Made by a program: the position numbers and the translations under genes. This document shows positions 15,580-23,970 of a stretch of DNA of 30,734 nt, piece after piece; the stretch's first letter is position 1; each line of letters opens with the position of its first letter. The notes beneath the pieces are model-generated. The model ran no database searches. It was not told the DNA's origin and saw only the letters and a program-made list of their open reading frames with translations. This stretch comes from JBEKYD01 sp049509915 (GTDB lineage Bacteria; Acidobacteriota; Terriglobia; Bryobacterales; Bryobacteraceae): NCBI GenBank assembly GCA_049509915.1, contig JBEKZL010000053.1, positions 1-30,734 of the forward strand. Reading direction: 5' to 3'.

Positions 15580-16488
15580 ATGTCCACCGCCGCCGTCCGC
15601 CGCTTCAACCGTTTCTATACCGGCCAGATCGGAGTGCTGCGCAAGAGCTACCTGAACAGTGACCTTTCGCTCGCCGAAGCTCGCGTGGTCTATGAGCTCG
15701 GCTCGCGACAAACCCCCACCGCCAGCGAGATCGCCCGCGACCTGGGTCTCGACGCCGGCTACCTGAGCCGTCTGCTGGATAACTTCCGGACGCGCGGGCT
15801 AATTACCCGTAAAGCCAGCGCCACCGACAAGCGGCGGGTGCATCTGAAACTCAGCTCCCGCGGCCGCAAAGCGTTCGAGGAGCTCGACCGGAAGTCGGAT
15901 CGCCTGGCGGCGGGCCTGCTCGAGCGGTTGCATCCGCCGGACCGCGAGCGCCTGATGGAATCGATGCGGAACATCGAAACGCTGCTGGACGGGAAGCCGG
16001 AAGGTTCCCCGGAGCTCTCGATTCGTACCCACCGGGCGGGCGATATCGGCTGGGTGATTCACCGCCACGGCGTGTTGTACGCGCGGGAGTACGGCTGGGG
16101 CTCGCTGTTCGAGGCGCTGGTGGGAGACGTTTGCATCCGGTTTCTGCGCGATTTCGACCCCGCGCGGGAACGCTGCTGGATCGCCGAACGGAGCGGCTTA
16201 CCGGTCGGCTCGATTTTCCTGGTGAAGCACTCGCCGCGGATCGCCCTGCTGCGCATGCTGCTGGTCGAGCCGGAAGCGCGGGGCCTCGGCGTGGGCCGCC
16301 GCATGGTAGAGGAGTGCATTGCCTTTGCGCGCCAGGCCGGATACCGCAAGCTGCGTCTGTGGACGCAGGCGGAGCTGAAGACCGCGCAACATATCTATAG
16401 CGCGCACGGTTTTAAGCTGACCGGGGAAAAGCCGCACTCGCATTTCGGAGTGGAAGTGACGGGGCAGACGTGGGAGTTGGAGCTGTAG
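15580..16488 (+). CDS. MarR-GNAT fusion: HTH regulator with N-acetyltransferase domain
   Basis: A 302-residue two-domain protein. Residues about 1-130 form a MarR-type winged helix (TASEIARDLGLDAGYLSRLL at 47-66; wing DKRRVHLKLSSRGRK at 83-97). Residues about 145-302 form a GNAT acetyltransferase with the acetyl-CoA loop motif ARGLGVGRRMVEE at 233-245. This fusion is a known architecture in many bacteria; the acetyl acceptor and the inducer are generally not known. The ATG at 15580 starts the MarR fold directly, with no ribosome site upstream, which agrees with a leaderless transcript predicted from the promoter at 15545-15573. It is convergent with the ROK regulator, 61 bases away. Confidence 0.93.
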   Translation: MSTAAVRRFNRFYTGQIGVLRKSYLNSDLSLAEARVVYELGSRQTPTASEIARDLGLDAGYLSRLLDNFRTRGLITRKASATDKRRVHLKLSSRGRKAFEELDRKSDRLAAGLLERLHPPDRERLMESMRNIETLLDGKPEGSPELSIRTHRAGDIGWVIHRHGVLYAREYGWGSLFEALVGDVCIRFLRDFDPARERCWIAERSGLPVGSIFLVKHSPRIALLRMLLVEPEARGLGVGRRMVEECIAFARQAGYRKLRLWTQAELKTAQHIYSAHGFKLTGEKPHSHFGVEVTGQTWELEL

Positions 16489-16549
16489 GAGCAAGCGTTC
16501 AGCTAAGGACCTGTCAGGAAATAACCATGCCAAGTCCGGCGTGGCGCCG

Positions 16550-17728
16550 CTAGCCCGGCAGGTCCCGGAGCAGGCCGAAATCCTTCTGCAGCACCAGCGC
16601 CAGGGTGCCCCGCAGGCGGGCCATGCCGTCCTCATAGGCGGGCACCAGGCGCGGCATGGAGGCGCCGGGCAGCACCTGCTGTTGCAGTTCGGCTTCGATC
16701 AGCGGACCGAAACGCTGCCAGGAGCGCGTCAAGTCGCCGACGATAATGATGCGCTCGGGCGCCAGGCCGGCGGCGAGCATGCGCATGCCCCGGCCCAGGT
16801 ACTGCGCCATGGTCTCCAGCGCGGCCACGGCGCGGGCATCGCCATTGTCGGCGCGGGAAAGCAACTGGCGGAAGTTGAGATTATCGGGTGGCGCGCCGGC
16901 CTCGTGGTAATAGCGAAGCGCGGCGCTATTGGAGCCATAGACTTCCCAGCAGCCGTGTCCCCCGCAACTGCACAGCGGACCTTCGGGATTGAGCGGCACG
17001 TGGCCGAATTCGCCGGCCATGCCGTTCAGCCCGCGGATCAGTTGGCCGTTTGCCCAGATGCCGGTGCCGATACCCTCGGAAACCGTCACCACCACCAGGC
17101 TGCCGCACTCCTCCAGATGATCGAACCAGACCGCCGCCAGCACGCACGCATTGGCCGCGTTTTCGACCGCCACTTCCAGGCCCGTAGCCTTGGCGATGGG
17201 GCCGCGGATATCCACGTCGCGCCACTTCAGGTTGGGCGCGAAAACCAACCGGTCGAAGGCGTGATGATAGCGGCCGGGAACGCTGATGCCGACGCCTTCG
17301 ATTTTCTTGCGGCGGCTGGCGTGCACGATCCGCTGGATGGACTGGATGAGCGCCGCGATTGCCAACTTGGAATCGGCGGCCGTGTTGATGACCTCCTGCG
17401 AAATGAATTTTCCGTTGGCATCGGCCAGCGCCACGGTGGTTTCGATGGGACGCAGATCGACGGCGATGATGACGCGCTCGTCGTTGAGGCGCAGAAAAGT
17501 GGGCCGGCGCCCGCGCGGCAGCCTGCCGGTGGCGCCTTCCACCACCCAGTGCTCGCCGATCAATTGCTCCACGATGAGCGAAACCGTGCTGCGCTGGAGA
17601 CCGGAGAGGCGGGCCAGGTCGGCGCGGGAGATGGGATGGCGGGTACGCACCAGGTTCAGCACCAGGCGGCGGTTGATGTCGCGCGCCACCTCGCTCGAGG
17701 CACCCTGATTGCGCTTCACCGCTTGCAT
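16550..17728 (-). CDS. ROK family transcriptional regulator
   Basis: A 392-residue regulator of the NagC/XylR type. A winged helix-turn-helix lies at about 20-65 (PISRADLARLSGLQRSTVS), followed by a ROK sugar-kinase-like domain. The zinc-binding motif is complete: His243 in FGHVPLNPEG and Cys253, Cys255 and Cys260 in CSCGGHGC. The sugar-binding ENxAN region reads ENAAN (189-193): the Asp that acts as base in ROK kinases is Ala here, and the first phosphate loop is VDLRPIETT rather than a DxGGT type. It should therefore bind sugar without phosphorylating it. Its ATG overlaps the stop of the GH3 gene by one base (TAATG), which points to translational coupling. It is the last gene of the glycoside operon and probably its repressor, responding to a xylan-derived sugar. 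Confidence 0.95.
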   Translation of the reverse strand: MQAVKRNQGASSEVARDINRRLVLNLVRTRHPISRADLARLSGLQRSTVSLIVEQLIGEHWVVEGATGRLPRGRRPTFLRLNDERVIIAVDLRPIETTVALADANGKFISQEVINTAADSKLAIAALIQSIQRIVHASRRKKIEGVGISVPGRYHHAFDRLVFAPNLKWRDVDIRGPIAKATGLEVAVENAANACVLAAVWFDHLEECGSLVVVTVSEGIGTGIWANGQLIRGLNGMAGEFGHVPLNPEGPLCSCGGHGCWEVYGSNSAALRYYHEAGAPPDNLNFRQLLSRADNGDARAVAALETMAQYLGRGMRMLAAGLAPERIIIVGDLTRSWQRFGPLIEAELQQQVLPGASMPRLVPAYEDGMARLRGTLALVLQKDFGLLRDLPG

Positions 17729-20445
17729 TATTCGATTGGCCTGAACGCTCCCTGGAGGGTAAGCGTGGCGGAAACCACGCCCGTGGTGGCGGCATCGGCC
17801 GCGCCGGTGAAGCCCGGCTGCTTGCCGCCCACGGCGATCTCGAACGTCCCCGGCCGGATGGCGCGCCGGCCGTCGGCGCCGGCCAGGGCAAACTGACGCG
17901 CGGCAATCGTAAATTCGACGGTCCGGCTCTGTCCGGGCGCCAGCGCCACCCGCCCGAAGCCTTCGAGCGAGCGCAGCGGAGCGCCCTCGGCGCCGGATTT
18001 CAGATACAGCTCGACCACCTCTTCTCCAGGCAGTTTGCCGGTGTTGCTGACTTCCACCGATACTTTCACAGAGTCGCCCGTGGCTGCGGCTCTTGGCACG
18101 GTCAGGTTTCGATACGCGAACGTGGTGTAGCTGAGACCGTAACCGAACGGATAGAGCGGCTCACCTTTGAAGTAGCGGTAAGTCCGGCCGGCCATGTGGT
18201 AATCGGTGAAGGGCGGCAATTGATCGGCCGATTTATAGAAGGTGACGGGCAAGCGGCCGCCCGGGTTGTAATCGCCGAACAGGACGTCGGCTATCGCGTC
18301 GCCGCCGGCTTCGCCCGGATACCAGGCTTCGACGATGGCGGGCACATGATCGCGCGCCCAATTGACGGCAACGGCGCTGCCGTTGAGCAGCACCAACACG
18401 ACCGGCTTGCCCAGGGCGGCGATCTTCCGCATCAACTCCTCCTGCTCCCGGGGAATGCCCAGGTCGATGCGGTCGCCGCCTTGAAAGCCCGCCACTGGCA
18501 CGCTCATCTCCTCACCTTCCAGGCGCGGCGAAAGACCGGTGACCAGCACCACGGCGTCGGCCTGGCGCGCGGCGGCAAGGGCTTCTTCCACTTCGCGCGT
18601 GCCGGACGGATGCGCCCAGACCAGGCGTATTTCGGCTTCCCCGGCGAATTCGTGATAGTCCAGGCGAATGGCGTAGCGCTTGCCGGCTTCCAGGTCGAGC
18701 GTCGCGTAGGCGTAGGCGCGCTCGTGGATGTTAGTCGCGTTGACCACCTGTTTACCATCGATATAAACCTCGTAGGCGTTCATGCCGGTGGCGCCGATTT
18801 GATACTTGCCGGAAGCGGGCACGCGCAGGAAGCCGGTCCAGCGGACGCCGAAATCGTCGTCGTTCAGATCCGGGCGCGGCGCGCCGTCCCGCCACATGAA
18901 GTTGATTTCGGGGTCGACGCGCGTGAAGACGGGTTTGGCGTCGGGAGCGGGCTGACCCGCCATTTTGCCCGAGCCCGGATAGGTAAGCTCACGCGGGCGA
19001 TGCTGGTTGCCGTCGAAATTGGCGGAGGCGAAATACTCGCCGCGCAGGCCATGGGCGGCGCCGGCAGCGTCGGAGGCGGCGAGGGCGGAAGCGGGAATGG
19101 TTTCGAAGCCCGGCAGATTGGCGGCCAGGTCTCCTCCGCGGGCGTAGATCACGCGGGTACCGCCGGCCACCTTGCGGCGGATGCCGTCGAGCGGTGTGAC
19201 CGGGGCGGAGGGTTCGCCGTTGTAGTTGCCCACCAGAACGTCCCGGTCGTCGGCATTGGGGCCGATCACGGCGACAGTCTTTAGATTCTTCGAAAGCGGC
19301 AGGCTATGGGCGTCGTTCTTGAGCAGGACGATGGATTTACGCGCTGTTTCGAGAGCCAACTGGCGATGCTCGGGGCTATCGTTCACGCTGTAGGGAATTT
19401 TCGCGTAAGGCACCATCCCGGGCGGATCGAACATGCCCAGCTTGAAGCGCGCGGTGAAGAGGCGCTTGACAGAGCGGTCGATATCGGATTCGGCGATCAG
19501 GCCGGCGTGGACGGCGGGAACCAGCGCGGCGTACTCGGTGCCGCAATCGAGATCGGTGCCGGCCAGCACGGCTTTGGCGGAAGCCTCTTCGACGGTGGAC
19601 ACGAATTTGTGGCCGCGATAGATGTCGCCGATGGCGCCGCAATCGGATACCACGTAACCGGCAAAACCCCACTGCTTGCGCAGCGTATCTTCGAGCAGGC
19701 GCGGATTGGCACAAGCGGGCGTTCCGTCCACACTGTTATAGGCGCACATGACCGAGTAAGCCCGGCCCTCCTTAATGGCAGCTTCGAAATGCGGCAGGTA
19801 GGATTCGACCAGGTCGCGCTCGTCGGGCACGGCGTCGAAGGTGTGGCGTTCGGATTCCGAGCCGCTGTGCACGGCGTAGTGCTTGGCGGTGGCGACGGTC
19901 TTGAGATACTTCGGGTCGTCCCCCTGTAAGCCGTGGATAAACGTCACCGCCATGCGGCCGGTGAGGTACGGGTCTTCGCCGTAAGTCTCCATGCCGCGGC
20001 CCCAGCGCGGATCGCGGAACAGATTGATGTTCGGCGTCCAGAAGGTGAGGCCTTGATAAATGTTTCGTTTTCCCCGGCGGACGAACTCGTGATACTTGGC
20101 GCGGGCTTCGTCGGAGATGGCGGTGGAAACCCGCCCGAGCAAGGCGGTGTCCCAGGTGGCAGCCAGACCGATGGTTTCCGGGAAGACAGTGGCACGGCCG
20201 GCGCGCGCCACTCCGTGCAGGCATTCGTTCCACCAGTTATAGGCTGGCACGCCCAGCCGATCGATCGCCGGGGCGTCGTTCATGAGCTGGCCGACTTTCT
20301 CTTCGAGCGTCATGCGGGAAACCAGGTCCTCGACACGGCGGTCGACGGCGGAGGCAGGATCGAGATAGAGCGGCTTGGTCTGGGCGCAGGCGAAAGCGCA
20401 GGCGATCAGGGCGAGCAGCAAGACGGAGGCCGGCCGCCGCGCCAT
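17728..20445 (-). CDS. GH3 beta-xylosidase/beta-glucosidase with PA14 insert
   Basis: A 905-residue exported glycoside hydrolase. Residues 1-21 form a signal peptide; LIAC (13-16) could act as a lipobox, and ACA|Q (19-22) fits ordinary signal peptidase, so anchoring is uncertain. The GH3 N-terminal barrel spans about 30-340 with KH at 188-189 and the nucleophile Asp268 in YVVSDCGA. The opening NWWNECLHGVARAGRATVFP (70-89) is typical of GH3 beta-xylosidases. The GH3 C-terminal domain begins near 370, is interrupted by a PA14 domain at about 467-615, and resumes with GLSPRLEGEE (637-646), where the acid/base Glu is expected. A fibronectin-III-like domain ends the protein (about 780-870). It likely releases xylose or glucose from oligosaccharide ends. 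The start at 20445 is chosen for the signal peptide; the frame extends upstream through a repeat. Confidence 0.94.
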   Translation of the reverse strand: MARRPASVLLLALIACAFACAQTKPLYLDPASAVDRRVEDLVSRMTLEEKVGQLMNDAPAIDRLGVPAYNWWNECLHGVARAGRATVFPETIGLAATWDTALLGRVSTAISDEARAKYHEFVRRGKRNIYQGLTFWTPNINLFRDPRWGRGMETYGEDPYLTGRMAVTFIHGLQGDDPKYLKTVATAKHYAVHSGSESERHTFDAVPDERDLVESYLPHFEAAIKEGRAYSVMCAYNSVDGTPACANPRLLEDTLRKQWGFAGYVVSDCGAIGDIYRGHKFVSTVEEASAKAVLAGTDLDCGTEYAALVPAVHAGLIAESDIDRSVKRLFTARFKLGMFDPPGMVPYAKIPYSVNDSPEHRQLALETARKSIVLLKNDAHSLPLSKNLKTVAVIGPNADDRDVLVGNYNGEPSAPVTPLDGIRRKVAGGTRVIYARGGDLAANLPGFETIPASALAASDAAGAAHGLRGEYFASANFDGNQHRPRELTYPGSGKMAGQPAPDAKPVFTRVDPEINFMWRDGAPRPDLNDDDFGVRWTGFLRVPASGKYQIGATGMNAYEVYIDGKQVVNATNIHERAYAYATLDLEAGKRYAIRLDYHEFAGEAEIRLVWAHPSGTREVEEALAAARQADAVVLVTGLSPRLEGEEMSVPVAGFQGGDRIDLGIPREQEELMRKIAALGKPVVLVLLNGSAVAVNWARDHVPAIVEAWYPGEAGGDAIADVLFGDYNPGGRLPVTFYKSADQLPPFTDYHMAGRTYRYFKGEPLYPFGYGLSYTTFAYRNLTVPRAAATGDSVKVSVEVSNTGKLPGEEVVELYLKSGAEGAPLRSLEGFGRVALAPGQSRTVEFTIAARQFALAGADGRRAIRPGTFEIAVGGKQPGFTGAADAATTGVVSATLTLQGAFRPIE

Positions 20446-20503
20446 ACTATCCAAACGTGATTCCGAACAACCCCCTTCCGGGCCCGTCGGGGTTGCTTGG
20501 CCG

Positions 20504-20550
20504 GGAGCAGGCGGCCCGGGAGGCCGCCGCAGGCCGACGGTCTGCCCCAC
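20504..20550. repeat. REPIN-like element, degenerate copy B (intergenic)
   Basis: On the minus strand GTGGGGCAGACC...GGCCTGC (20529-20550) resembles the arms of the other two elements. It is followed by a 7-bp perfect hairpin GGCGGCC/GGCCGCC with a 5-base loop (20510-20528). The second arm is degenerate. It lies in the 143-base gap between the GH67 stop and the GH3 start, which also holds an AACCCC/GGGGTT pair at about 20467-20495. Confidence 0.5.
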
Positions 20551-20588
20551 AAGCAGTCTAGCCATTGGCAACTGGAAACTAGCAACAG

Positions 20589-23186
20589 TCACGGTTTCCT
20601 TCCTTCCGCTTCGGAATGAATTCCGATATAGTCCAAAGCCGCCGCTTCCCCACCATCTGGATGGCCCTCGATGCGAATCGTATCGCCGGGCCGCAGCGCT
20701 ACGCCGCCAATCGTATGGCGTGTGGACGAAGTGCTATCCAGGAGCGCGGTCGGCAGGTGAAGATCGGCATCCCAGGAATCGATCTTCTGCCCGTTGACCA
20801 GCAGGGCGTAATGCGAGACACCGTTGTTCTGGTCGAAGTACTCCACATTCAAGGTATACCAGCCGGCAGCCCCTTTGAAGGAGTAGGAAGCCGAGCAGAC
20901 CGCGATGCCCTCGGAGCAGGCGACGGCCTGGCCGCCGGACGCGTCTTCGGCCGGCTCGACGTCGCGCACCAGGTAGCCCTCCAGTTGCATTGCCTCGGCC
21001 TCCACCCGGCCGGGATAGCGGCCCACGCGGCCGTGCGCATCGGCGATTCCCGAAGCTCGCCGGAACCAGTTGGTCACTGCGTCGCGCCACACCACGGCTT
21101 GGCCGGCCTGGTATTCGAGCTGAGCCAGAATATCGTGGAAGCGGCGGGGATCGATCTTGCCGCGCAGCGCTTGCCAGCGGCGCGCGTAGCCGGCTGCCGC
21201 GTCGGCGCCGGCGTAGTGCGAATCGTAGAGGTATTGAATCACCGTCCGGCCATCGTGCAGGCGCCAGGTATACGGAACGTGGTGGAAAAACAGCAGCAGG
21301 TCGTCCGGACAGATGGCAAGCGACTCAAAGACGCGCGCCACGGCGGGGCGATATTGGCCGGTGAAGCCGGTACCGGTAGCCACGGTGCGGTCCATGCCTA
21401 ACCTGTCATGGTCGGCGCGGTGCCACTGGCCCCAGCCGTTGCGCTCGCTGGCTTCCACGTTCACGCCGAAATGGTTGCCCACGATATCGGTGAGGGTTTG
21501 CAGGCCGAGTGGGCCGGTATAGTCTTCGTAAGTTCGCCAGGAGGTGAGCTGAAGCGAATCGACTGTGTCGACGACGGTGGGGTCGGCGCCGAAGGTGAGC
21601 TGGCTCCATTCGCGCTCGATGCGCTCGGCCGCCAGGTCCGGATTCCAGGCCAGGCGGCCGAAGGCGTAGAGATTGGCCTGGGAGAGATGATTGCCGAACC
21701 AGTTGTCGTCGAGACCCACGTTGACCACGCCCACGAATCCGCCAGCCGGACGATGGAAGACGCGGCCGGCGACCAGCGCCTTAACCGGAGTCGGAACACC
21801 GCCCGAAGCGTGCATATCGAAATCCAGCGTCCGCTTCCATTGGGGCGACAGAAATACGGTATGGCGAGCCTGGCCCATGTACTCCTGGGTGACTTGCAGC
21901 TCGATCGCCTGGTTGGTTTTTTCGAGAGCGCCGAAGAGCGGCGAAGCGGGCTCGCGGACCTGAAAGTCGATGGGGCCGTTCTTGATCTGGATCACGACGT
22001 TGTCGTCGAAGCTGCCATCCAAAGGTTGGAAGTTATCCCAGGCGGCTCGGGCGCGGTCGTTTCTCGGGTTGCGCCAATCCATGTGGTGGTCGTAGACGAA
22101 ACCGCGATAGAACAGCAGGCCGCCATGCGGCGCAAGGGCGCGGGCCACCACATTGGCGGCGTCGGCATGGGTGCGGTGGTAGGCGGAGGGGCCGACGCGG
22201 CCTTCGGAATCGGCCTTGAGCACGAAGCCGGCCAGGTCCGGGATGGCGCGGTATAGATCGCTGGCGCGGCCTTGCCACCATGCGGCCACACGCGCGTCGA
22301 GCGGATCGTAGGTATCGAGCCCACCCACCGATTGCGGGCTGCCGAAATCCACCGAAAGAGCCACGCGGACGCCCCACGGACGCAGCCGATCGGCAATGCG
22401 GGCAACTTCGCCCACGAATTCCGGAGCCAGCACGCGCGGGTTGGCATTGACATTATTGATGGCGCAGGCATTGATGCCGAGCGAGGCGAGCAGGCGGCCG
22501 TAGGCATCCACGCGCGCGAGATCGGTGCGCGCGCGGTTGGCTTCCCAGAAGATGGAGCGGCCGCCGTAGCCGCGCTCGATCGAGCCATCCAGATTGTCCC
22601 ACTCGTTCGTCCAGCGGGCTGGCGCGTAGGGCGATTCGGACAGGTTCAACCCGGCGATGGATTCTCCCAGCGCCAGCACGCGCAACAGCGCGAAGGTCCC
22701 GTACAGCACGCCGCGGGAAGAACCTGAGCCGACCACCAGGTAACGGCGCGCCCCCTCCGCGACAGTTCGGATGGCGAAGCCTTCCCCGTTGGCGGGAAGG
22801 TTAAGGCGCCAAGCGGGGGCGGCGCGGCGAAGCTGATCGGCGGTGGCGAGCACGATGGCGTCCTCCCCAGCCAGCCTGGTTGCTTCGCGCAAAGTCCGGC
22901 CCAGCATGCCGCGGACTCCGCGTACCAACTCGGCGCGCGCGGTAGCCTCCAGGCCGCCGTCTTCGAAGACGACGACAGCTGCGGGCAACTCGGCGCGGGC
23001 GTGGGCTAGCACCGTGCCATCGAGCGGCGCGTACCGCAGCCAGGCATCGGCGCCGGTTTCGGCGGGAAGGGGCAGGGAAGTGAGCAAGAGGACGAGGGCA
23101 AAACGGGACAGGCCTCCTGGCCTGTCGCCGGAGTATCCGCGCTTAGCACCGACAGGTCCGGAGGCCTGTCCCACTCGATTCTTCAC
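20589..23186 (-). CDS. GH67 alpha-glucuronidase with C-terminal beta-sandwich
   Basis: An 865-residue enzyme that removes (4-O-methyl)glucuronic acid from glucuronoxylan oligosaccharides. The GH67 signature WTNEWDNLDGSIERGYGGR is present. Asp407 (NGPIDFQVREP) and Glu435 (VTQEYMGQ) are 28 residues apart, as in the Cellvibrio enzyme's Asp365/Glu393 pair, and Glu328 (ADSEGRVGP) fits the general acid. About 140 residues beyond the usual GH67 length (725-865, from VEAEAMQLEGY to ALDYIGIHSE) look like a CBM6/35-type beta-sandwich. The GTG at 23186 is supported by GGAG 7 bases upstream and a GTGA overlap with the dehydrogenase stop. Codons 5-28 fall in a REPIN-like repeat, and a hydrophobic export-type segment (29-41) follows. 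Export is therefore likely but the N-terminus is unusual. Confidence 0.94.
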   Translation of the reverse strand: MKNRVGQASGPVGAKRGYSGDRPGGLSRFALVLLLTSLPLPAETGADAWLRYAPLDGTVLAHARAELPAAVVVFEDGGLEATARAELVRGVRGMLGRTLREATRLAGEDAIVLATADQLRRAAPAWRLNLPANGEGFAIRTVAEGARRYLVVGSGSSRGVLYGTFALLRVLALGESIAGLNLSESPYAPARWTNEWDNLDGSIERGYGGRSIFWEANRARTDLARVDAYGRLLASLGINACAINNVNANPRVLAPEFVGEVARIADRLRPWGVRVALSVDFGSPQSVGGLDTYDPLDARVAAWWQGRASDLYRAIPDLAGFVLKADSEGRVGPSAYHRTHADAANVVARALAPHGGLLFYRGFVYDHHMDWRNPRNDRARAAWDNFQPLDGSFDDNVVIQIKNGPIDFQVREPASPLFGALEKTNQAIELQVTQEYMGQARHTVFLSPQWKRTLDFDMHASGGVPTPVKALVAGRVFHRPAGGFVGVVNVGLDDNWFGNHLSQANLYAFGRLAWNPDLAAERIEREWSQLTFGADPTVVDTVDSLQLTSWRTYEDYTGPLGLQTLTDIVGNHFGVNVEASERNGWGQWHRADHDRLGMDRTVATGTGFTGQYRPAVARVFESLAICPDDLLLFFHHVPYTWRLHDGRTVIQYLYDSHYAGADAAAGYARRWQALRGKIDPRRFHDILAQLEYQAGQAVVWRDAVTNWFRRASGIADAHGRVGRYPGRVEAEAMQLEGYLVRDVEPAEDASGGQAVACSEGIAVCSASYSFKGAAGWYTLNVEYFDQNNGVSHYALLVNGQKIDSWDADLHLPTALLDSTSSTRHTIGGVALRPGDTIRIEGHPDGGEAAALDYIGIHSEAEGRKP
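23105..23174. repeat. REPIN-like double hairpin element, copy C (at GH67 start)
   Basis: Arms 23105-23126 and 23151-23172 are inverted copies of each other over 22 bases with two mismatches (GGGACAGGCCTCC outermost). Each arm is itself a hairpin; the left is GACAGGCC-TCCT-GGCCTGTC, a perfect 8-bp stem. A 24-base spacer separates them. The minus-strand reading begins GTGGGACAGG and contains CTAAGCGCGGATAC, which aligns with copy A. The element is coding for residues 5-28 of GH67 if the GTG at 23186 is used. Confidence 0.85.
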
Positions 23187-23956
23187 GTATTTACTCCGCT
23201 GGCCAGATAGCCCCCGTCTACCACGATTGATTGGCCGGTCAAGAAACTGGCTCCATCGGAGGCCAGCAGCACGGCCGTGCCCACCAGCTCTTCGGTATTG
23301 CCGAAGCGGCCCATGGGCGTGCGCAGTAGGATCTCCTCGCCGCGCGGCGTTCCGGAAATGATCTGGCCATTCATCTCGGTGGGAAAAACGCCGGGAGCAA
23401 TGGCGTTCACCGAAATCTTGTCTTTGGCCCATTCACAAGCCAGGTTGCGGGTCAGCGACACCACGGCGGCCTTGGAGGCGCAGTAGGCCGCCACTTCGTG
23501 AAACGCCAGGAAGGATCCCAGCGAAGCGATATTAATGACACGCCCGCGCCCGCTCGCGGCCAGCGCGTCGTGAAACGCCACCGAGGCGCGCAGCACGCCG
23601 CCGACATTGGTATCCATCACCCCTTGCCAGTCTTCGTCTCCGACCTCCACGGTGGGCTGCTTGAAGGTGAAACCGGCGGCGTTTACCAGGATATCCACGG
23701 CGCCGAACTCTTCCAGCACGGCGTCGCGAAGCTCATCGATGGAAGCGCGGCTGGTGACATCGGTGAGATGTATCAGGGTGCGGCGACCGAGCCTCAAAAC
23801 GTCGTTGCAGACGCATTCCACCCATTCCGGACGCCTGCCGGTGGGCACCACATGAGCTCCATGGCGCGCGAAACCGAGGGCGATGGCGCGGCCAATGCCA
23901 GAAGTGGCGCCGATTACCACGGCCACGCGATCGGTCAAGTCCAGGCAGTTTCGCAT
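23183..23956 (-). CDS. Short-chain dehydrogenase/reductase (classical SDR)
   Basis: A 257-residue NAD(P)-dependent oxidoreductase. The cofactor motif is G16-A-T-S-G20-I-G22, NAAG lies at 92-95, and the catalytic set is Ser145, Tyr158 and Lys162 (YCASK). The overall pattern, including the closing LLASDGASFLTGQSIVVDGGY, resembles gluconate 5-dehydrogenase and 2-deoxy-D-gluconate 3-dehydrogenase (KduD) types, so an acid-sugar or keto-acid substrate is likely from family and context. It is cytoplasmic. The ATG at 23956 is used; an in-frame GTG at 23971 overlaps the stop of the preceding dehydratase gene and is an alternative that would give 262 residues. Its stop overlaps the GH67 GTG start, so the genes are translationally linked. 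Confidence 0.9.
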   Translation of the reverse strand: MRNCLDLTDRVAVVIGATSGIGRAIALGFARHGAHVVPTGRRPEWVECVCNDVLRLGRRTLIHLTDVTSRASIDELRDAVLEEFGAVDILVNAAGFTFKQPTVEVGDEDWQGVMDTNVGGVLRASVAFHDALAASGRGRVINIASLGSFLAFHEVAAYCASKAAVVSLTRNLACEWAKDKISVNAIAPGVFPTEMNGQIISGTPRGEEILLRTPMGRFGNTEELVGTAVLLASDGASFLTGQSIVVDGGYLASGVNT

Positions 23957-23970
23957 CGTGTCCACAGCCA

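Noticed and set aside
16541..17896. Long plus-strand open frame opposite the ROK gene
   Set aside because: It is rich in His, Gln and Arg as expected for the antisense of a GC-rich gene, and the ROK motifs on the minus strand are unambiguous. The same reasoning applies to long antisense frames at 3631-4584, 18196-19284, 24313-25266 and 28156-29088.
20446..20592. N-terminal extension of the GH3 protein
   Set aside because: It consists largely of the translated repeat at 20504-20550 and precedes a clear signal peptide at 20445.
23187..23432. Upstream extension of the GH67 frame into the dehydrogenase gene
   Set aside because: It overlaps conserved SDR coding sequence; GTG 23186 with GGAG and a GTGA overlap explains the start.
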